Notes: generated from the letters alone by a model not told the origin. DNA of 64,000 bases from Lasiosphaeris hirsuta (GCA_030549175.1 JAUKUA010000003.1:3844001-3908000), one strand, 5' to 3'. Positions 34,501 through 47,416 are shown, numbered from the stretch's first letter. Numbers and translations are program-made.

Positions 34501-35245
34501 ATCACCTTCATCCCGGGAAACCCTGACCGCATCTTACGAGGCATATCGCGCCCTCCGCCCGCCAAAACCCACGTATCTCCGATTCTTGACCGACAACGCG
34601 CCACCAAATGACGAAGTGTGGCAAAGCCGTCTTCGTCTGCTGCAGCTTCTTGGCGGTGGGCACGACTACGACACGGCGGCGATCCGCAAGCGCATTGACA
34701 CCTCGCTCGCAAACAACCAAGGGACAGGTGCCGCGCCAAAGCAGCAGCTACTCGTCCCCGAGGCCATCATTCTCGACGGCCGAGCTAAGCGCCACGAAGA
34801 CGCATTGCGACTACTCGTCCACCGGCTCGGCGACTACGACACAGCCGTATCGTACTGTCTGCGCGGGGGCGCATCGATCGCGTCAGCAGCACCTGGACGT
34901 CGCGACAGCATCCCGACGCGGGAGACACAGACGCGCCTGTTTCGAGTTCTGCTGACAGAGTTCTTGGCTATCGACGACCTGAGCGACCGCGTGGAGCAGA
35001 CGGGGGTGCTGCTGGAGAGGTTTGGGGGGTGGCTTGATGTCCTAGAGGTTTTGGAGCTGGTTCCAGACAGCTGGTCGGTGGACGTGGCGGCTGGGTTTTT
35101 GATGGCAGCGCTGAGGCGGCTGGTCAGGGAGAGACAGGAGAGCATGTTGGCAAGGTCATTAAGCGGAGCGGAGAATTTGAGGGTCAATTATGATCTGCTA
35201 GTGGGGATTGATGAAAAGGGGCCGGTTGTTGATACGGGAGAATAA
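31520..35245 (+). CDS. VPS3: CORVET subunit Vps3-like (CNH domain, TGFBRAP1/Vps39 superfamily)
   Basis: A tethering subunit that bridges Rab5-type GTPases for endosome fusion. Exons 31520-31667, 31728-32152 and 32213-35245 join in phase to 1201 residues. The N-terminal CNH/beta-propeller half begins around DGHLYIGTTASELIHYFQ, continues through KVCVLCNWTVTFYSLPELSP and VLLSLNRRIQVIRI, and is interrupted by a long Ser/Thr/Pro-rich loop at about residues 225-340. The second half is alpha-solenoid (YGVWLATRNPKLGVQVF, PDAVKYYLEHLVFGKGN, AKRHEDALRLLVHRLGDYDTAVSYCL), as in Vps39/Vps3 and TRAP1. The start MASDLTRKQK at 31520 is preferred; an in-frame ATG at 31382 would add 46 residues of low conservation appearance. 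A Vps39-type (HOPS) identity cannot be excluded by eye. Confidence 0.85.
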
Positions 35246-35827
35246 GGGTGGGGCAACGGGCATGTCACGATAGCAGCGGGCGCTATATTATTTGAACTGG
35301 TAGGATAATTGATTGTGTCGTTCAAATAGGTTAGTGCTTTCTGACCAGGGTCAATAAATGATCCCTTAATTCCGTCCAGGATCAAGAAGCGAACCACCGT
35401 CGGCAGCCCTTTTCCACAGAGACCTATCCCCCACCCATTTGTGAAGAATCCACAACCTCGACGACAGTAGGTTTATCTTCCCTCCTGCTCTAATCCATAC
35501 AAGCTTGGCTGTTGGTAGACCATGGGGGAGAATAGAAAAAGCAGCGTGATATTCTTCTCCCTTCCGCTCCTTCCACCGCTGGCCACCCTGGGGCACATAA
35601 CCCGATCCCGTCAACCAAAATCCCCATTCTTACCTTGGGTACCTTAGTTTCTTATTCATGCATTGCACATGGTTATACATGATCACACCTGTCCAGCGTC
35701 CCTGATTACTGTTTCCCTCCTAATCGCCCACAGAAGCGAACGAATATTAGCATAATAAGCGGTGACCCTTCGGGGCTCTTCGCTCCCTGTTCGAGTGCAG
35801 GGCCAGGGCTCACCTGAACAATCACGG
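35246..35827. other. Convergent 3' spacer (VPS3 / Pro-rich orphan gene)
   Basis: The 582 bp between two convergent stop codons contains no supported gene; 3' UTRs are expected. Confidence 0.45.
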
Positions 35828-36949
35828 CTATTCGCTATCACCCCAATCCCCATCTCCATTCCTGTACTCCCAAGGGGGCGTCCAGTTTCCGTTCGTTCTC
35901 GCCGGAGCAGCAGTGGGAGGATGATTTCGCACGCCATTAGGAGAAACATGCGCCCATTCCCGGCCCGGCGGGGGTGTGGTATATTGCGGCGGGCTTGGGC
36001 GATACTGATGTGGGTACGGGGCAATTCCGGGCCTCGGTGCTGATCCCAGGCACGGCGCAGCCTCGGATCCTTTAGCCACGACGGGTGCGCTCACCGGCAC
36101 GCACATTGCTCCGGACATATACGGCGGCATCATGGACCCGCCACCATTCACAGCCGGAACGTTGATCGCAGGACCCCCAAGTCCTCCCAGCACCGAATAC
36201 GGCGGCAGCGCAGACCTGGCTCCGTTCCCAAGCACACCGTTCCGAAATCCACAAGGGGGGGTTACGTGCACCACCTTCGACAACCTGATCCGTCCGCCCT
36301 CGGCACCATCCTCTCCAGCAGCCACCGAAGAGGAATCTCCGGTCGCCGCTTGCCGATCGGCCTCGTCGACGATCCGCCGCATCTCGCTCAGCCGCCGTTC
36401 AATGGGCACCACCAACGCCGCCTGCTCGCGCTGCCAGTCCATAACGTCGTCCTCGTCGCCATCGCCCACCCCGACGTCCCCCGCCCACCGCCGCAGCGCC
36501 CGGTCCGTCCGACCCAGGAGCGCGACCAGCTCGTCGCGCAGCACGTAGTTGCGGCGCTGCGTCCCCGCGCACGCGACGCAGTTGGGGGTGTTGGGGCGGC
36601 TGATGGTGATGTGGTCGCTACCACCGATGCTACTAGGGGGGCGGTGGTAGGGCCGGTGGTGCTGGGAGGCGTAGGGGTGGGAGACGGGGGTGTGGTTGGG
36701 GTTGTTGTGGCTTCCGTAGCGGCGCAGGACCGGGGGCCGCGGGGAGAAACCGGATCGGGGGTTGCCGGCCCCGAGGCGGGCTTGCCTGTGGAACGAGGCC
36801 GCGCGGCTCTGATGGGCCACTGGCGAACCGAGCCCAGGGTCGGGGAGATTGTTGTTCAGCATGTCCGTGTCGAAGTTGTCGGGTGCCGCACTGGGGGGCC
36901 TATGATCCCCGAGATGGCCTCTGCCCCGGCGGTTTCTGTGCCTTGTCAT
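35828..36949 (-). CDS. Hypothetical Pro-rich protein, unrecognised
   Basis: An open frame of 373 codons from MTRHRNRRGRGHLGDHR; the frame stays open to an upstream ATG at 37282, which would add 111 residues of different, less convincing composition. The first third is Pro/His/Arg-rich and probably disordered. The middle contains a CVACAG motif, then a helical, charged segment (YVLRDELVALLGRTDRALRRW ... PIERRLSEMRRIVDEADRQA, about residues 135-210). The last third is again Pro/Gly/Tyr-rich, ending WEYRNGDGDWGDSE. No known domain was recognised. The helical middle and acidic end argue for a real protein; the strongly GC-biased base composition opens long frames on the other strand too, so caution is needed. 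Confidence 0.5.
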   Translation of the reverse strand: MTRHRNRRGRGHLGDHRPPSAAPDNFDTDMLNNNLPDPGLGSPVAHQSRAASFHRQARLGAGNPRSGFSPRPPVLRRYGSHNNPNHTPVSHPYASQHHRPYHRPPSSIGGSDHITISRPNTPNCVACAGTQRRNYVLRDELVALLGRTDRALRRWAGDVGVGDGDEDDVMDWQREQAALVVPIERRLSEMRRIVDEADRQAATGDSSSVAAGEDGAEGGRIRLSKVVHVTPPCGFRNGVLGNGARSALPPYSVLGGLGGPAINVPAVNGGGSMMPPYMSGAMCVPVSAPVVAKGSEAAPCLGSAPRPGIAPYPHQYRPSPPQYTTPPPGREWAHVSPNGVRNHPPTAAPARTNGNWTPPWEYRNGDGDWGDSE

Positions 36950-39900
36950 TGCGACGAATCCGCGCAGGGCCTGTGGCAGTCTGGTCTTTCGGGTGTCAAG
37001 CTTGCAGAACAGGTCAAGTGGTCTGACATTGGTTTTGGAAGTCAATAACCAGTTGACAGCCCTTCGCTGGTGGGTCGGGCTCGAGGTGAGAAAATATATC
37101 CATATTAGTATCTGTTCACTCAAAAGAAGGCTGTTTATGTTAAAAGAGCTTTCAGCAGGTGCCGCCGGATTGCGATGGAAGCTTTGGTGAAAGAAAGCAT
37201 GGCGGACTCCTGAGGAAAGCATCCGCAGAGTGAGACATAATCCGAGGCGGGACAGCCTGCCCAGCGGTTCATATAAAGACACTTGACACGAAAGCCGTCT
37301 CCTGGGTTCATCAAGAGTACCTATTATGAGTCTCCTGGGGCGGTTGTGAACAGAGCCCTTATTGTTTACTCGTGGCTCAAAAGGGGTTACATCAAGGCAC
37401 CGACGTGGGAGAAGAGATCAACAAGGTAAAGTGAAAAGAATTTAAATGATGGATTCTTCAAGTTTCACTTTCCCCATTTCTCTCTCTTCAACTCATGGAC
37501 ATCTAAAAAAAATTATCACAATAAATCACTGAGGCCACCGAGTCCACCCTTTTATCAAACTTGGTGAGCCACCTCTCTGAGTCTCCATTGGTTGCCTAGC
37601 TAACGGCGTCACGGCCTCTCAAAGACAATGCAAGTCACTGCTGTGACCACTCAAGTTTAGATGGCTGTGTGATCAATGACTAGGTGCCCCTATATTTATG
37701 GGCATGCAACCCCCCCCCCCCCCCGCCCACAAAAAAAAACCTTACATGAATAAACGCCGTCGTACCGAGCACAGAGCACTTGCTTCGATCAAGATACCCC
37801 CTTGTAAGACGATGTGTTGCCGTAGGCGTGGGTAGGCAGGCTATACCGCCAAAAATAACACATGCTGCAGCACAGATGTCATGTCCTTACGCGATCGTTT
37901 CATTCATTCACTTTCCGAGGCCAGGCTAGCCTCCACTGAGCGATATTCAAGTTGTGTAGCGGTGTAGTTACGCAGCCCCGTACTTGCGGCACTGGCTTTC
38001 AGCCATATTTCACATAGAACATTTCTTTTCTTCCTTTTGTGAGGTGCAAGCGCCGCCAAGGGGTGCCCGTCTTCCGTCCCCATTCAGCTGCATTGTGGCT
38101 TACGCAAGGGTAAGGGCTGAGGGCTGTGGCTGCTTGCAGGATTGATCGTGGACGAGCAAGCCCAATCTCGGAGCAAGAGGGGTTGCTGCGGTTTTGAAGG
38201 GCCGCCACCTGGTCATGGTGTCGTCGTTCTTTCCCGGTTCTAGACTGGACCTCGTTTCGACCCCTTTTCAGCAAGGGCACGGGACAGCCTTAGGGTCTCG
38301 CAATACCACCACTTATCCATAGTACACACCTTATGCCGAGCTTGGGCCTCACGAGCGTTAGTGGAAAAGTGATAACTGACCAAAGTGACAAAAGGTAACA
38401 ACAATTTAGACAAAGTAGCAAGATGGTCTGTCTGAGGTTGTCTAGACCTGCATGTATGTACCCTTCGGCCTCGTCAACGTTGGGCAAGTCTCAGGTTGCA
38501 GGCCGTGATACACAAAGCACTAGACAGCGCAGCCCCAATTGTCTGTGTGATGTTGGCTGAGCTAAGACAGTATCCCCCCTCGGCATCGTCGCGCTCCATG
38601 GTCGGCGAGTGCGGCCCGAGGGGGCGCGTTAACATTTTGCCACAACTGCGATTCCCTTCATCCCATCTTGAGGTGGAAACATGGTCGATGCTTAAGGATG
38701 TCCCTCAACGCCTGAAGTGCTGTGGCTCGGACTGCCAAGCAGAAGAGGGGGTGACTGTGCGTGTCCGAAGAATAAGGTAGGTAGCGGCCCCTGGTGGGCG
38801 TTGGGAAAAATATCCTAGCGTCGGCGTTTTGGGGTGGCTGCAGTAGTGCTGGGCGAGGTGTCGTCAAGAAGAATGACTGCTCTTCATCTCTACATATTGT
38901 CTTCCCATTGTCTAAATGAGGGCAAGTAAGACATATCGAAATGTCGCCGAGGCCCACTGCCTTGGGTTAAACTACGGCTCTCGTTGTCTACACACAAAGG
39001 TAGGCAAACCCTATCCCACGTGTCGCGTCGGCCTGGTGACAAGGATGGCAACACTTCGGCAAGATCTACAGACGATGAGGCTCGAAAACCAGGAGACATG
39101 TGTTCCGGCGGCAGCTTCCCCCCTTGCGATCACTCATGACCACCACACTGGCCACCAACCGGCCACCACACCGGCCTCTCATCTACCTCCTTCTCGATGC
39201 AGCGAGCCGATGCAGCGTGGACAATGCTTAGAGATGAAGGAGAAGAGCAGCCTGACCTGAAATCGCTATATTGACAAGCATTGGAAACGGACCAACAATG
39301 GGCTCGCACCTGCCCCTCGCTCGCGATGGGTGCCCTCGTGCGAATGCAATGTGCAAAACACGATATCGCTACCGACCAATTTCCTGGGCCAAGCGCGGAC
39401 AAGTGTCCACAAGAAGCTATAAGCACTTGGCGGCTTACACGGAACCCCCACGGCTCCTTGGTCGTGACCTCGAAGGCCGAGAGCGTTCTGGCCATGGTTG
39501 ACTCTCGCGCTCTCGGTGAGCGGCAGCGGCACCGGGCATTGCCAAGAATGGCGAGATGCGTATCTACCACCTCATCGCAAGGCTCACTTACTCGGTCGGG
39601 TACCTGCTGCCGACAAGTCCAGAGGCCCAAAGGCCAGAACATTGTAGGTTTGTGGTCCGTGCCTGTGTCGGGAACGAGGCAACGAGGATAGGTGTGCATA
39701 GCACGGACGCACACCGAAACAACCCGCAACCCCAGGAAATTTTGCCAGGATGGAGAAATTATGTCCGCAGTCGGGTAGCCGTTGCCCTATCAGACAATTA
39801 CAACGTTGAGTGGAAGTCGGTATTTTCTCGAGCGAAATTTTAATCTCTAATATAATTTTCGAGCCGGCGTCCGTGTTTGTCGTGGGAGGGAATAAGGTAA

Positions 39901-42900
39901 GGTGTACCTAACATCCGTTTGGCGAGGCTGCTCCTCGCTCCATGGTCGCCAAGAGCGAGCGACAGTCGGCATGGAGAGCTCGCATTGAACTTCCCGCATC
40001 AACCTGTGACGAACGTAAGGCGAAACGACTTTGAAGATCTCCGATATCTATCCATGCTCCCACGGTTCGTCGCGTGCGATTGCACTTGGGCTGGCCGGAC
40101 GAAACCAACGGCTTTCGCATCGCAAAAGACCCCAATTCGAGCAACTCAAGCCCCCCCTTTCTAATAATGAACTCCTCCTGGCTTCGATCAGAGCTCACTG
40201 CCACCATCTAAAAAGTAGAGGTTGAAACAATGAAGCTTGGCATCACCACCATCACACATCGACGCCTTTCGGTTTTTGAGAGGTTTGAAGGATCCAATTT
40301 GCCATTGAACCTTCAGCACCTTCACAACCGTCATTTCTGGGAGAGCAGGAGGGTGGAGGGTGTCTGAGCGCAAGAGAAAACCCGGGGTGGTACCCATGCA
40401 AACGCTGATGAGGTCGTGAACAGACCTACCTCTCTCGTTAAGCTCCCGAGAACGGTGTGTTGTTGCAATAGTAGACCCTGACGGTGAATGTCAGACGGAT
40501 TCCCCGCCGTTACAGGCTTGAGGTGGTTCTTGGGGCTTGTCTTGGCAACGTGGTGCTTCCACGTGGGCAGCGCCACGAATCCACCCTCCTCGGGCTGTGT
40601 GTGCCACAGTCGTTGTTGCCGTGAATTGTTCTTCGTTCTTGGGTTTCCGAGCATGGCCAGGGCAATGCCATCGCAGACGACATAATCAACGACCTAGTCA
40701 ACACATTGCACTCTCATTACCCAGCCAGGCCTGGAGACGCTTTGACGCGCTCATCTCAGCAGACCCTCGACCGAATCCTACCCGTCTTGAGCTGGGCTGC
40801 ACCAAATGCCCGCATAAGCTACAAAGTTTTCCCTTCAACTGACTGACTCGGCGAGGGGGCTGCACGACAGCTGACGCCTCTTTGATGCCTCGTCGGCTCG
40901 AAGGGCCGCATAAAACCAGACTAGTGTGGTAGCCTGGGGCACACAACCCACAAGTCAGGGGGCCCAGCTGCCCGGGCAGTCGACCGACCGAGAGCTCAAG
41001 TAGACCAGATAAGTACGGTAGAAGCGAGAAACCCAATATGGGATATATGTTATGGATTGATCTGGTTCGGGGTTTGCATTGGATACAGTTGTGGGGATGA
41101 TGTATGTTCACCTTGGTACAAATTCCAGTCTACTAAAGTTCTGCCTTTTGTAGGCTCCGCTCTCATGTATAGATCAGTGCGTTGCCAACGGGATGGCCCG
41201 TTCTTTTCAAACAGCCTCGACATCAAACAGCAAGTCGGGCGGCTTTCTACGCTTTGCTGGGTGGCATATTGCACATACGCAGCAGTGCACGCAGCAGCAG
41301 AGCGTAGCCGGCCGCCCCTTGTGTGATGCGACCGGCACAATACAGCAGTGAGACTGCTCACCGCGCTGATGAGCTTCCAAGCCTGTCGCCGACACACGAG
41401 ATGAAGCCAGCCGGCCGGCAGTTCCTCATGGCTATTTGCGGACGCGGGATTTCCGGCTGCTGGGCGGGCACCAACAGGCACTGAGGAGCCGCTGATAGCG
41501 GTTGCAAATGCTAATTGCCAGTCGCCAGTTGCCAATTGCACCGCAGTTGGACGAGCATATTGTCGGGTGCTGTGCATAGTGCCTCTGGAATCGCTGCATC
41601 GCTGCGCCGGTCCGTATACGACACGTCGACGGTGGGCATGCTGGCTCTCGCATTTCCTCAAACCCATCGACTCCGTCTGCACTGTCTGTGCGGTCGTTGA
41701 CCGTTTCCATCTGCTCGATAGACTCGAGTCCATTTGGCTGGGATGGGACTGGGATGCGAAGAAGGCATGTTTCTTTCGCCTTTGCAGGGGCACGATGCGG
41801 GCAGGGGTTGTGTCTTGCCATCGTAAGTGGGCCCTGTATGGGTTGGAAGCCGGGGTGACCGGGATCCCTGTCGACTCGCTGCCCAGGATGGGTGGTCCAG
41901 TGGTCTTGTTCGCTGACCTACAGAGAACCCTCCATCGACGTCCGTCTTGTTTGACCCCGCGCCAAAGAGCCTTCCAGTATCCGACCCAACATCGAACTTC
42001 GGCGAGTGGCGGTACAAGCAGCTCCATTTTCCCAGTGGGCAGCGGCTAGTCCCACCGGCCGTCATCATGTTTGCTCTCGATGCGCACGATGGATTACGAT
42101 ATAAGATTGTCAGGACGGGCTTGGTGCCCGCGCTGAGAGATGGCAGAGGCGAGGTTTCATTCATCGCTTCTCCGCATCCATCACTCGGGACACTCGCTGG
42201 ATCGACCACACAACACACCTATGTACGGATACACACCTTTTGATACCTGCAGCCAATCCCGAGCCGGACATCCCTGCGTTGGCCATGCTCACGTCGTGCT
42301 CCCACAGGCTCTTCTCTTCGGCTACCTTTGCATTTTGCCGTGGAAAGGCATTTTGCGGTTCAAGTGTTTTGCTCGACCTTCCACCTTCACACTCTGTAGC
42401 TGCCAAGTGCCTGTGAGTACCTGCCCTCAGTGTACGAAGACGGCTTGCCGTTTGGTGTCTGGCTATGCCTGTCCCGTACTGCTACCCCCAAAAGCAGGTA
42501 TCCGTCACGCAACCCTTGACACCTAGAATGGCTCTAGGATGAGTGCTACGCTTCTATTCCTCTCCATCCCAGCCGAGAGCTGCATAAGATCTCTCGAACG
42601 CCCATGCTACCACTTGGACCCCCTTCAAAAACAACCCGCACACCCCCATCAAACCCCAGACTCGTTCGCCCGAGGTGGTCCCTCCTTACGTAGTAGTCCC
42701 CTGTGCTCGAGGGTAAAGAACGATGCTGCCCATCTCATCGAGCCCATCCGGGATCTGCTGTCGCTCCTTCTGGGCCTTGGATTGTTCACCCCCGGCGAGT
42801 ACTTGAATCCGTATATCCCATACTTCGCCGAGCGCGCAAAGCGATCGCTCCCCACCGCCAACTTCTAGGTCACGATCAAATTTCTGCTGGGACCAGCACC

Positions 42901-43105
42901 TGCCCAGCGCCTGCCGTTCTGACGGCGCCCCCATACGCCAGCCAACCCTGTTGCTTGGCTTAGCTACGGGTACTCGAAAACGTAGGCTCGACCTTGCTTC
43001 GATCTCAACCTCGCAGCTTCTCCATGCCACCTCATTCCTCACCTCTTCGATCCAACCATCTCGAACCTCCTGACACGCGTCCCCGGACGCCCGTCGATAT
43101 CAGAC
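36950..43105. other. 6.2 kb gene-poor interval upstream of the GPCR gene
   Basis: The interval contains the upstream part of the Pro-rich orphan gene and, at its right end, the GPCR leader and promoter. A C15 run followed by a short A run lies at 37710-37740. ORFs reach 325 codons (minus strand, 41050-42027) but are Cys/Arg/Ser-rich without domains, and short ORFs occur at similar density on both strands. I see no transposon termini and no RNA gene. Confidence 0.4.
37710..37724 (+). repeat. Homopolymer C15
   Basis: Fifteen consecutive C, followed shortly by nine A at 37731-37739. Confidence 0.8.
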
Positions 43106-44601
43106 ATGGACCGCTCTAACACGGCGCTTTCCGTCCCGCCGCTCGACGTTTTCAGCATCATCGAGCGTGCTTGCTCTGTCTTTTCGGTGTTGGGGTGCGT
43201 CTTCATCATCGCCACCTTTTGCGCCTCCAAGGCTTTCCACAAGCCTATCAACCGCCTAGTGTTCTACGCCTCGTTTGGCAACCTCGTCACGAGTGTCGCT
43301 ACGCTCATGGCCCGGTCCTATATTGGTGATGTCAACTCCGCCGGGTGTCAGTTCCAGGCGTTTCTCATCCAAATGTGAGTATTGATATGCTTGTTTGTAC
43401 CCTATCCCGAGTTCAGATGACTGATTTGTTTCTCTCAGGTTCATGCCCGCAGATGCTTTCTGGACATTGGCCATGGCCGTCAACGTCTACCTTACCTTTT
43501 ACTTCAAGTTTGACGCCCAACGACTGCGGAGAATGGAGGCGCCCTACCTGATATGCTGTTACGGCGTGCCTTTTGTTGTCGCCCTGACTTTCATCTTTGT
43601 CTCGACGCCAGACAGGGGACGAATGTATGGAAATGCGACATTGTGGTGCTGGGTGAGCTCTAGGTGGGATATTTTCCGCATCGCCACATTCTACGGGCCG
43701 GTCTGGTGAGTCCTTTTCTTCTGTTGCCTCTGTCGAGCTTTCCACCTGACATCAGTGCCGCAGGATCGTGATACTCATAACCTTTTTCATTTACATCCGC
43801 GCCGGCCGCGAGATCTATAAGAAGCATCGACAACTACGAGAGTTTAGTTACAGTCACCACGAACCCGAGCCGACCGCTTCCATGGACGACCCATTCAGCT
43901 CAAGCAAGACCACCGAAGTTACCGTCACCTCGGAGGCCTTTGATAAGTTAGGCATCGACCTATCACCGCTTGGAAGCAACATGCGTCGCGATTCCGAGGC
44001 TGCTGCAGCACCCAAGTTACCGAATGCTGCGTACTCGGTCACCATCCAGTCCAGCCGGCGCGCGGCCGAGCGCGAGTCGTACAACGATGTTGTCCTACCC
44101 ATCCAGAGTAATGTCACGATCGAAGCCCAAGCCGCGCCGCCCCGCACCGCGAACCCGCTCCGCCGCCGTGCCGCATACGAAGCAAACAATGCGACGTGGT
44201 CGTACACCAAATGCGCCCTCCTCTTCTTCACAGCCATGCTGGTGACGTGGATCCCATCAAGCGCCAATCGTGTATATTCGGTTGTGCACAACAATCAAGC
44301 ATCGATGACGCTTGAATACATGAGCGCCTTCGTGCTACCGCTGCAGGGATTCTGGAATGCCGTCATTTATGTTGTGACGTCTTGGAAGGCGTGCAAAATG
44401 CTCTTTGGTAGAGAAGGTCGCGCTGCCAGCCGGCGGCCTAAGCAAGACCTGATTGTCGGGCGCTCATTCCAGATGATGAGCAAAGGTCGCCATGGGTCTA
44501 AAGACAGCGATAAGACGTACGAGAGTGAGAGCATGACTGAGCTCGCAGGTAGTCGGCCGGACTCGCACGACAGACAGATGCTTGACAAGGCAAGGTCCTA
44601 A
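43106..44601 (+). CDS. cAMP-receptor-like G-protein-coupled receptor
   Basis: A seven-span plasma-membrane receptor of the fungal Dictyostelium-cAR-like class (Neurospora GPR-1/2 type), expected to signal through heterotrimeric G proteins; the ligand is unknown. Exons 43106-43374, 43439-43705 and 43764-44601 join in phase to 457 residues. Hydrophobic spans are visible at about residues 20-40, 48-70 (INRLVFYASFGNLVTSVATL), 90-112 (FWTLAMAVNVYLTFYF), 120-143, 165-190 (GPVWIVILITFFIYI), then after a long third cytoplasmic loop of about 140 residues (Ser/Thr/Ala-rich), two more (CALLFFTAMLVTWIPSSANR and FVLPLQGFWNAVIYVVTSW). The C-tail is basic and Ser-rich. The long third loop is common in fungal receptors. 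It stands alone between large gene-poor gaps. Confidence 0.9.
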
Positions 44602-45498
44602 GAATGGGAAAATCAACTCCGACAACACGATACCACGATTCGATCTACCGGGCGGAGGATACCTAATGTACAACATCTACACACTTCTTACGCTACGTCT
44701 ATGACCTCGATTCATGTCTTTTATCTCTCGCTTGTAACATTAGGCGGCAATGAGCTGGGAACCGGGCCTCATCGGCGTGGGCTGATCTCTTTTCGCCACG
44801 AATTGCTGCGCCTCGAAAATGAATATACCCCGGCCTTGGTTGGGCACGGAGTTCAGCTTTTGTATTTTTTATTTTTATTTTTTCTTCCGGCTTTTTATTG
44901 CTCACCTTACCGCGTTCGAGGTATTCAAACATATCACGATCACGCGGCAATAAGGTACGGCGATGTTTTTTTCTGCTTTTACTGGGGTTGGATATGGATC
45001 CGGGGGATTTGGCTGGGATGTACACTGAAAAAGGGGAGTGCATGGGGAGTAGTAGTTGCTTTGTATGCACATACGACCCGTGGTAGCAGTAGTAGGGCTA
45101 TCGCCCATCAACCAGCAACCAAACAAATTTTCTTCAGCTGCTTTGCCGAGACCCAAAGTCGCGTCGTTGTATATTGTCTTTTAATCTAGAGATATATCAT
45201 ATACGAGCTTACAGGGTTTCGGCCAGCTGTTCCTACAGAAATCCATGGAACATGTGCCACTTCCATCATTTCTTGTGGTTTCCCCACATGGAGATAAGCT
45301 ACAACAGCGCAGTGTAGCATTGGGTGTCTGGGAAGATTTTGTGAGGCCAGTGTGGTGTAGACGACCGTCTGCTGTGTGACCTACACTTTCCGAGTCGACT
45401 TGTCCAAGTCAATGGATGGCGGATGGTGATTGGCTAGTGGTGATTAGGGGTTTGCTAGGGCAAACGACTGTGCCAAAGTTCTCCAGTAAAGTGCCCTT

Positions 45499-45519
45499 CC
45501 CCCCCCCCCCCCCCCCCCC
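45499..45519 (+). repeat. Homopolymer C21
   Basis: Twenty-one consecutive C, followed by a T-rich stretch. Confidence 0.85.
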
Positions 45520-46564
45520 TTTCTTTTGCGGTATTTCGAATTGATGATCCCTTACAGAAGGAGGAAAAATGCGCTGCCTTCTAAAAATCAAGTCGAGCCG
45601 ATGAAAGGCCACAGGGATACACGACAAGAGAGCAAAACAAGAGAAGGAGCTGCCGTCATGGCCTTTTACCCAGCGGCTCGGGCTCTTTGTGGCGCTATCT
45701 CCCTTTTTTATCCCACCCGCGTGCAATCCCGCGATTCCGTCATCCGATGGGCTGCGATACAGCGATCTGACGACCTGTCACTTAGCCAAGAAAGTGTCTC
45801 TTTTTATCCACGCCTTATCTCGTTCCCATTGGCATCTTTCTGCATTGCCGGTCTGCTCCTTATGTTTTGGCGTCTCCAAAACATACGCTTCCCCTGAAGC
45901 GCAAAAGTGAATGGTAAGAGAGAAAAGAAATCGCATGTAGAAAAACGGTGAATGGGAACAGCGGGGAAGGTGAGGCCATTGGCTGATCGCGAATCGACGA
46001 TTGTTCAATCGGGCAAGCGGGTCATGGATGGGGGACCTGCTGCGCGTGCTTCCCCGGATTTTCTGACACACCAACAGCGCCACACCATCTCTTTTGTTCC
46101 TTTCCCTTCTTCTGCGTCTCCCCGAGTCGCCACCCCCTTGGCAAGGCGGGGACTATGTGATGTGACACAATTGGCAAACTCGCCGGGCCGCCGGAGTCGT
46201 TGCAGGTGTGTTTTCAGGATAGATGAGGCTCAAGATGATTCACCCTGACCAACGCGGGTTTTTCTATTTCTCGTGAGGGTGGATATTTTGTCCCCCTTGA
46301 GAGGTGAATACAGGCATGAGCATAAGCCCGGGCGGCTTTCATTGCTGGTGATGAGTTTGAGCTGGCCCTACGGCAGCGGCCGTGCCTGTGATTGCGATCG
46401 ACTGCAGATTGCAAGAGCATCATGCAAACAGCACTACATTAGGGGAGGTGATGCTGCTTCTAGCCTCAACTCGGGTCTGTCGCCGACAGAACAACAGTTT
46501 CGGAGGTGGTGGTCGCTTTGCTTACTGCGGAGAAGACAGGGTATAAGGTAGGCAAATGCTACAC

Positions 46565-46599
46565 GGTCAGGGCGCCGAGGTCAGGGCGCCGAGGTCAGG
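46565..46599 (+). repeat. 14-bp tandem repeat, 2.5 copies
   Basis: The unit GGTCAGGGCGCCGA is repeated perfectly twice, with a partial third copy. Confidence 0.85.
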
Positions 46600-47392
46600 A
46601 TTATCACCATCATCGGAAATGGCGTCAAGACGCAACTTGAGTGCACCAACGGGTAGAAGCTATACAGAGCAAATAAAGGAATGGGACTTGGCCCGTATCG
46701 CAGCCGATAAGCTGCACGGCATACGAGACGGTACGGCGGGTATCGCGGGACGGGATGTAGGATTTTTTGACGATGAAACTCAAGGTGAATCGCTGCCACG
46801 GTTCACGGTGAGCTGCCCCTGGGTTTCTACTCAGTTGCAATCCCTTGTTCTCGCTCTCGTCCCTCTCGTGTTGGTGGATCCGGTGGAGTGGTGAGCACTA
46901 CGGATACAGACTCCCGTCTGGGGAAAGAACTGGGGGTGGAGATATGTACGGCTCCATAGGTGGGGGGCAGTGGACTGCTGCGAGCACAACCCAAAAGAAG
47001 GGATCCCCAGAAAAGAAGGCTTTGGAGATGCGACCGCATGAAGACGCTGTCGCATGACAGCGGACACTAACACCGTTTTCGGTTTTGCTGATGGTGGTTG
47101 GTCCCCGGCAACGAAACGGCGCCAGAGTTGGCTCTATTTGAACCTCTTGTGGCAAGAGGCTTCCATCTGCTGCCGTCTGGGTAACACATCCTTAGCCACT
47201 ACGTATTCTGGGCAAAAGGACCGATACCTTGCTAGTAAAACCGTTAGTTCCGTTCTAAAGGCTTGTCGCTCCACTGGTAGGCGTTCTAGAGACACCTAAA
47301 ACACGACCAGAAAGGAAATGTTCAATATAACAACAAGCTTCGTCCCCTGCGTGCCGCCTCTCTTTTCCCTCTTTCGGCCCTCTCTCGCCTCC

Positions 47393-47416
47393 TTTTTTTT
47401 TTTTTTTTTTTTTTTT
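47393..47416 (+). repeat. Homopolymer T24
   Basis: Twenty-four consecutive T after a CT-rich stretch. Confidence 0.85.

Noticed and set aside
36266..37048. 260-codon plus-strand ORF antisense to the Pro-rich orphan
   Set aside because: Val/Gly/Arg-rich composition is what the reverse reading of GC-biased Pro/Ser codons gives; the minus-strand frame has a helical core and is preferred.
39130..39729. 199-codon minus-strand ORF
   Set aside because: Cys/Ser/Arg-rich and domain-free, with competing frames on the opposite strand.
41050..42027. 325-codon ORF on the minus strand
   Set aside because: It is rich in Arg, Ser, Cys and Trp without any domain or signal, and equally long ORFs overlap on the other strand; no splice structure improves it.
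45065..45100. ACATACGACC resembling the start of 5S rRNA
   Set aside because: Sequence after the first ten bases diverges completely from 5S rRNA.
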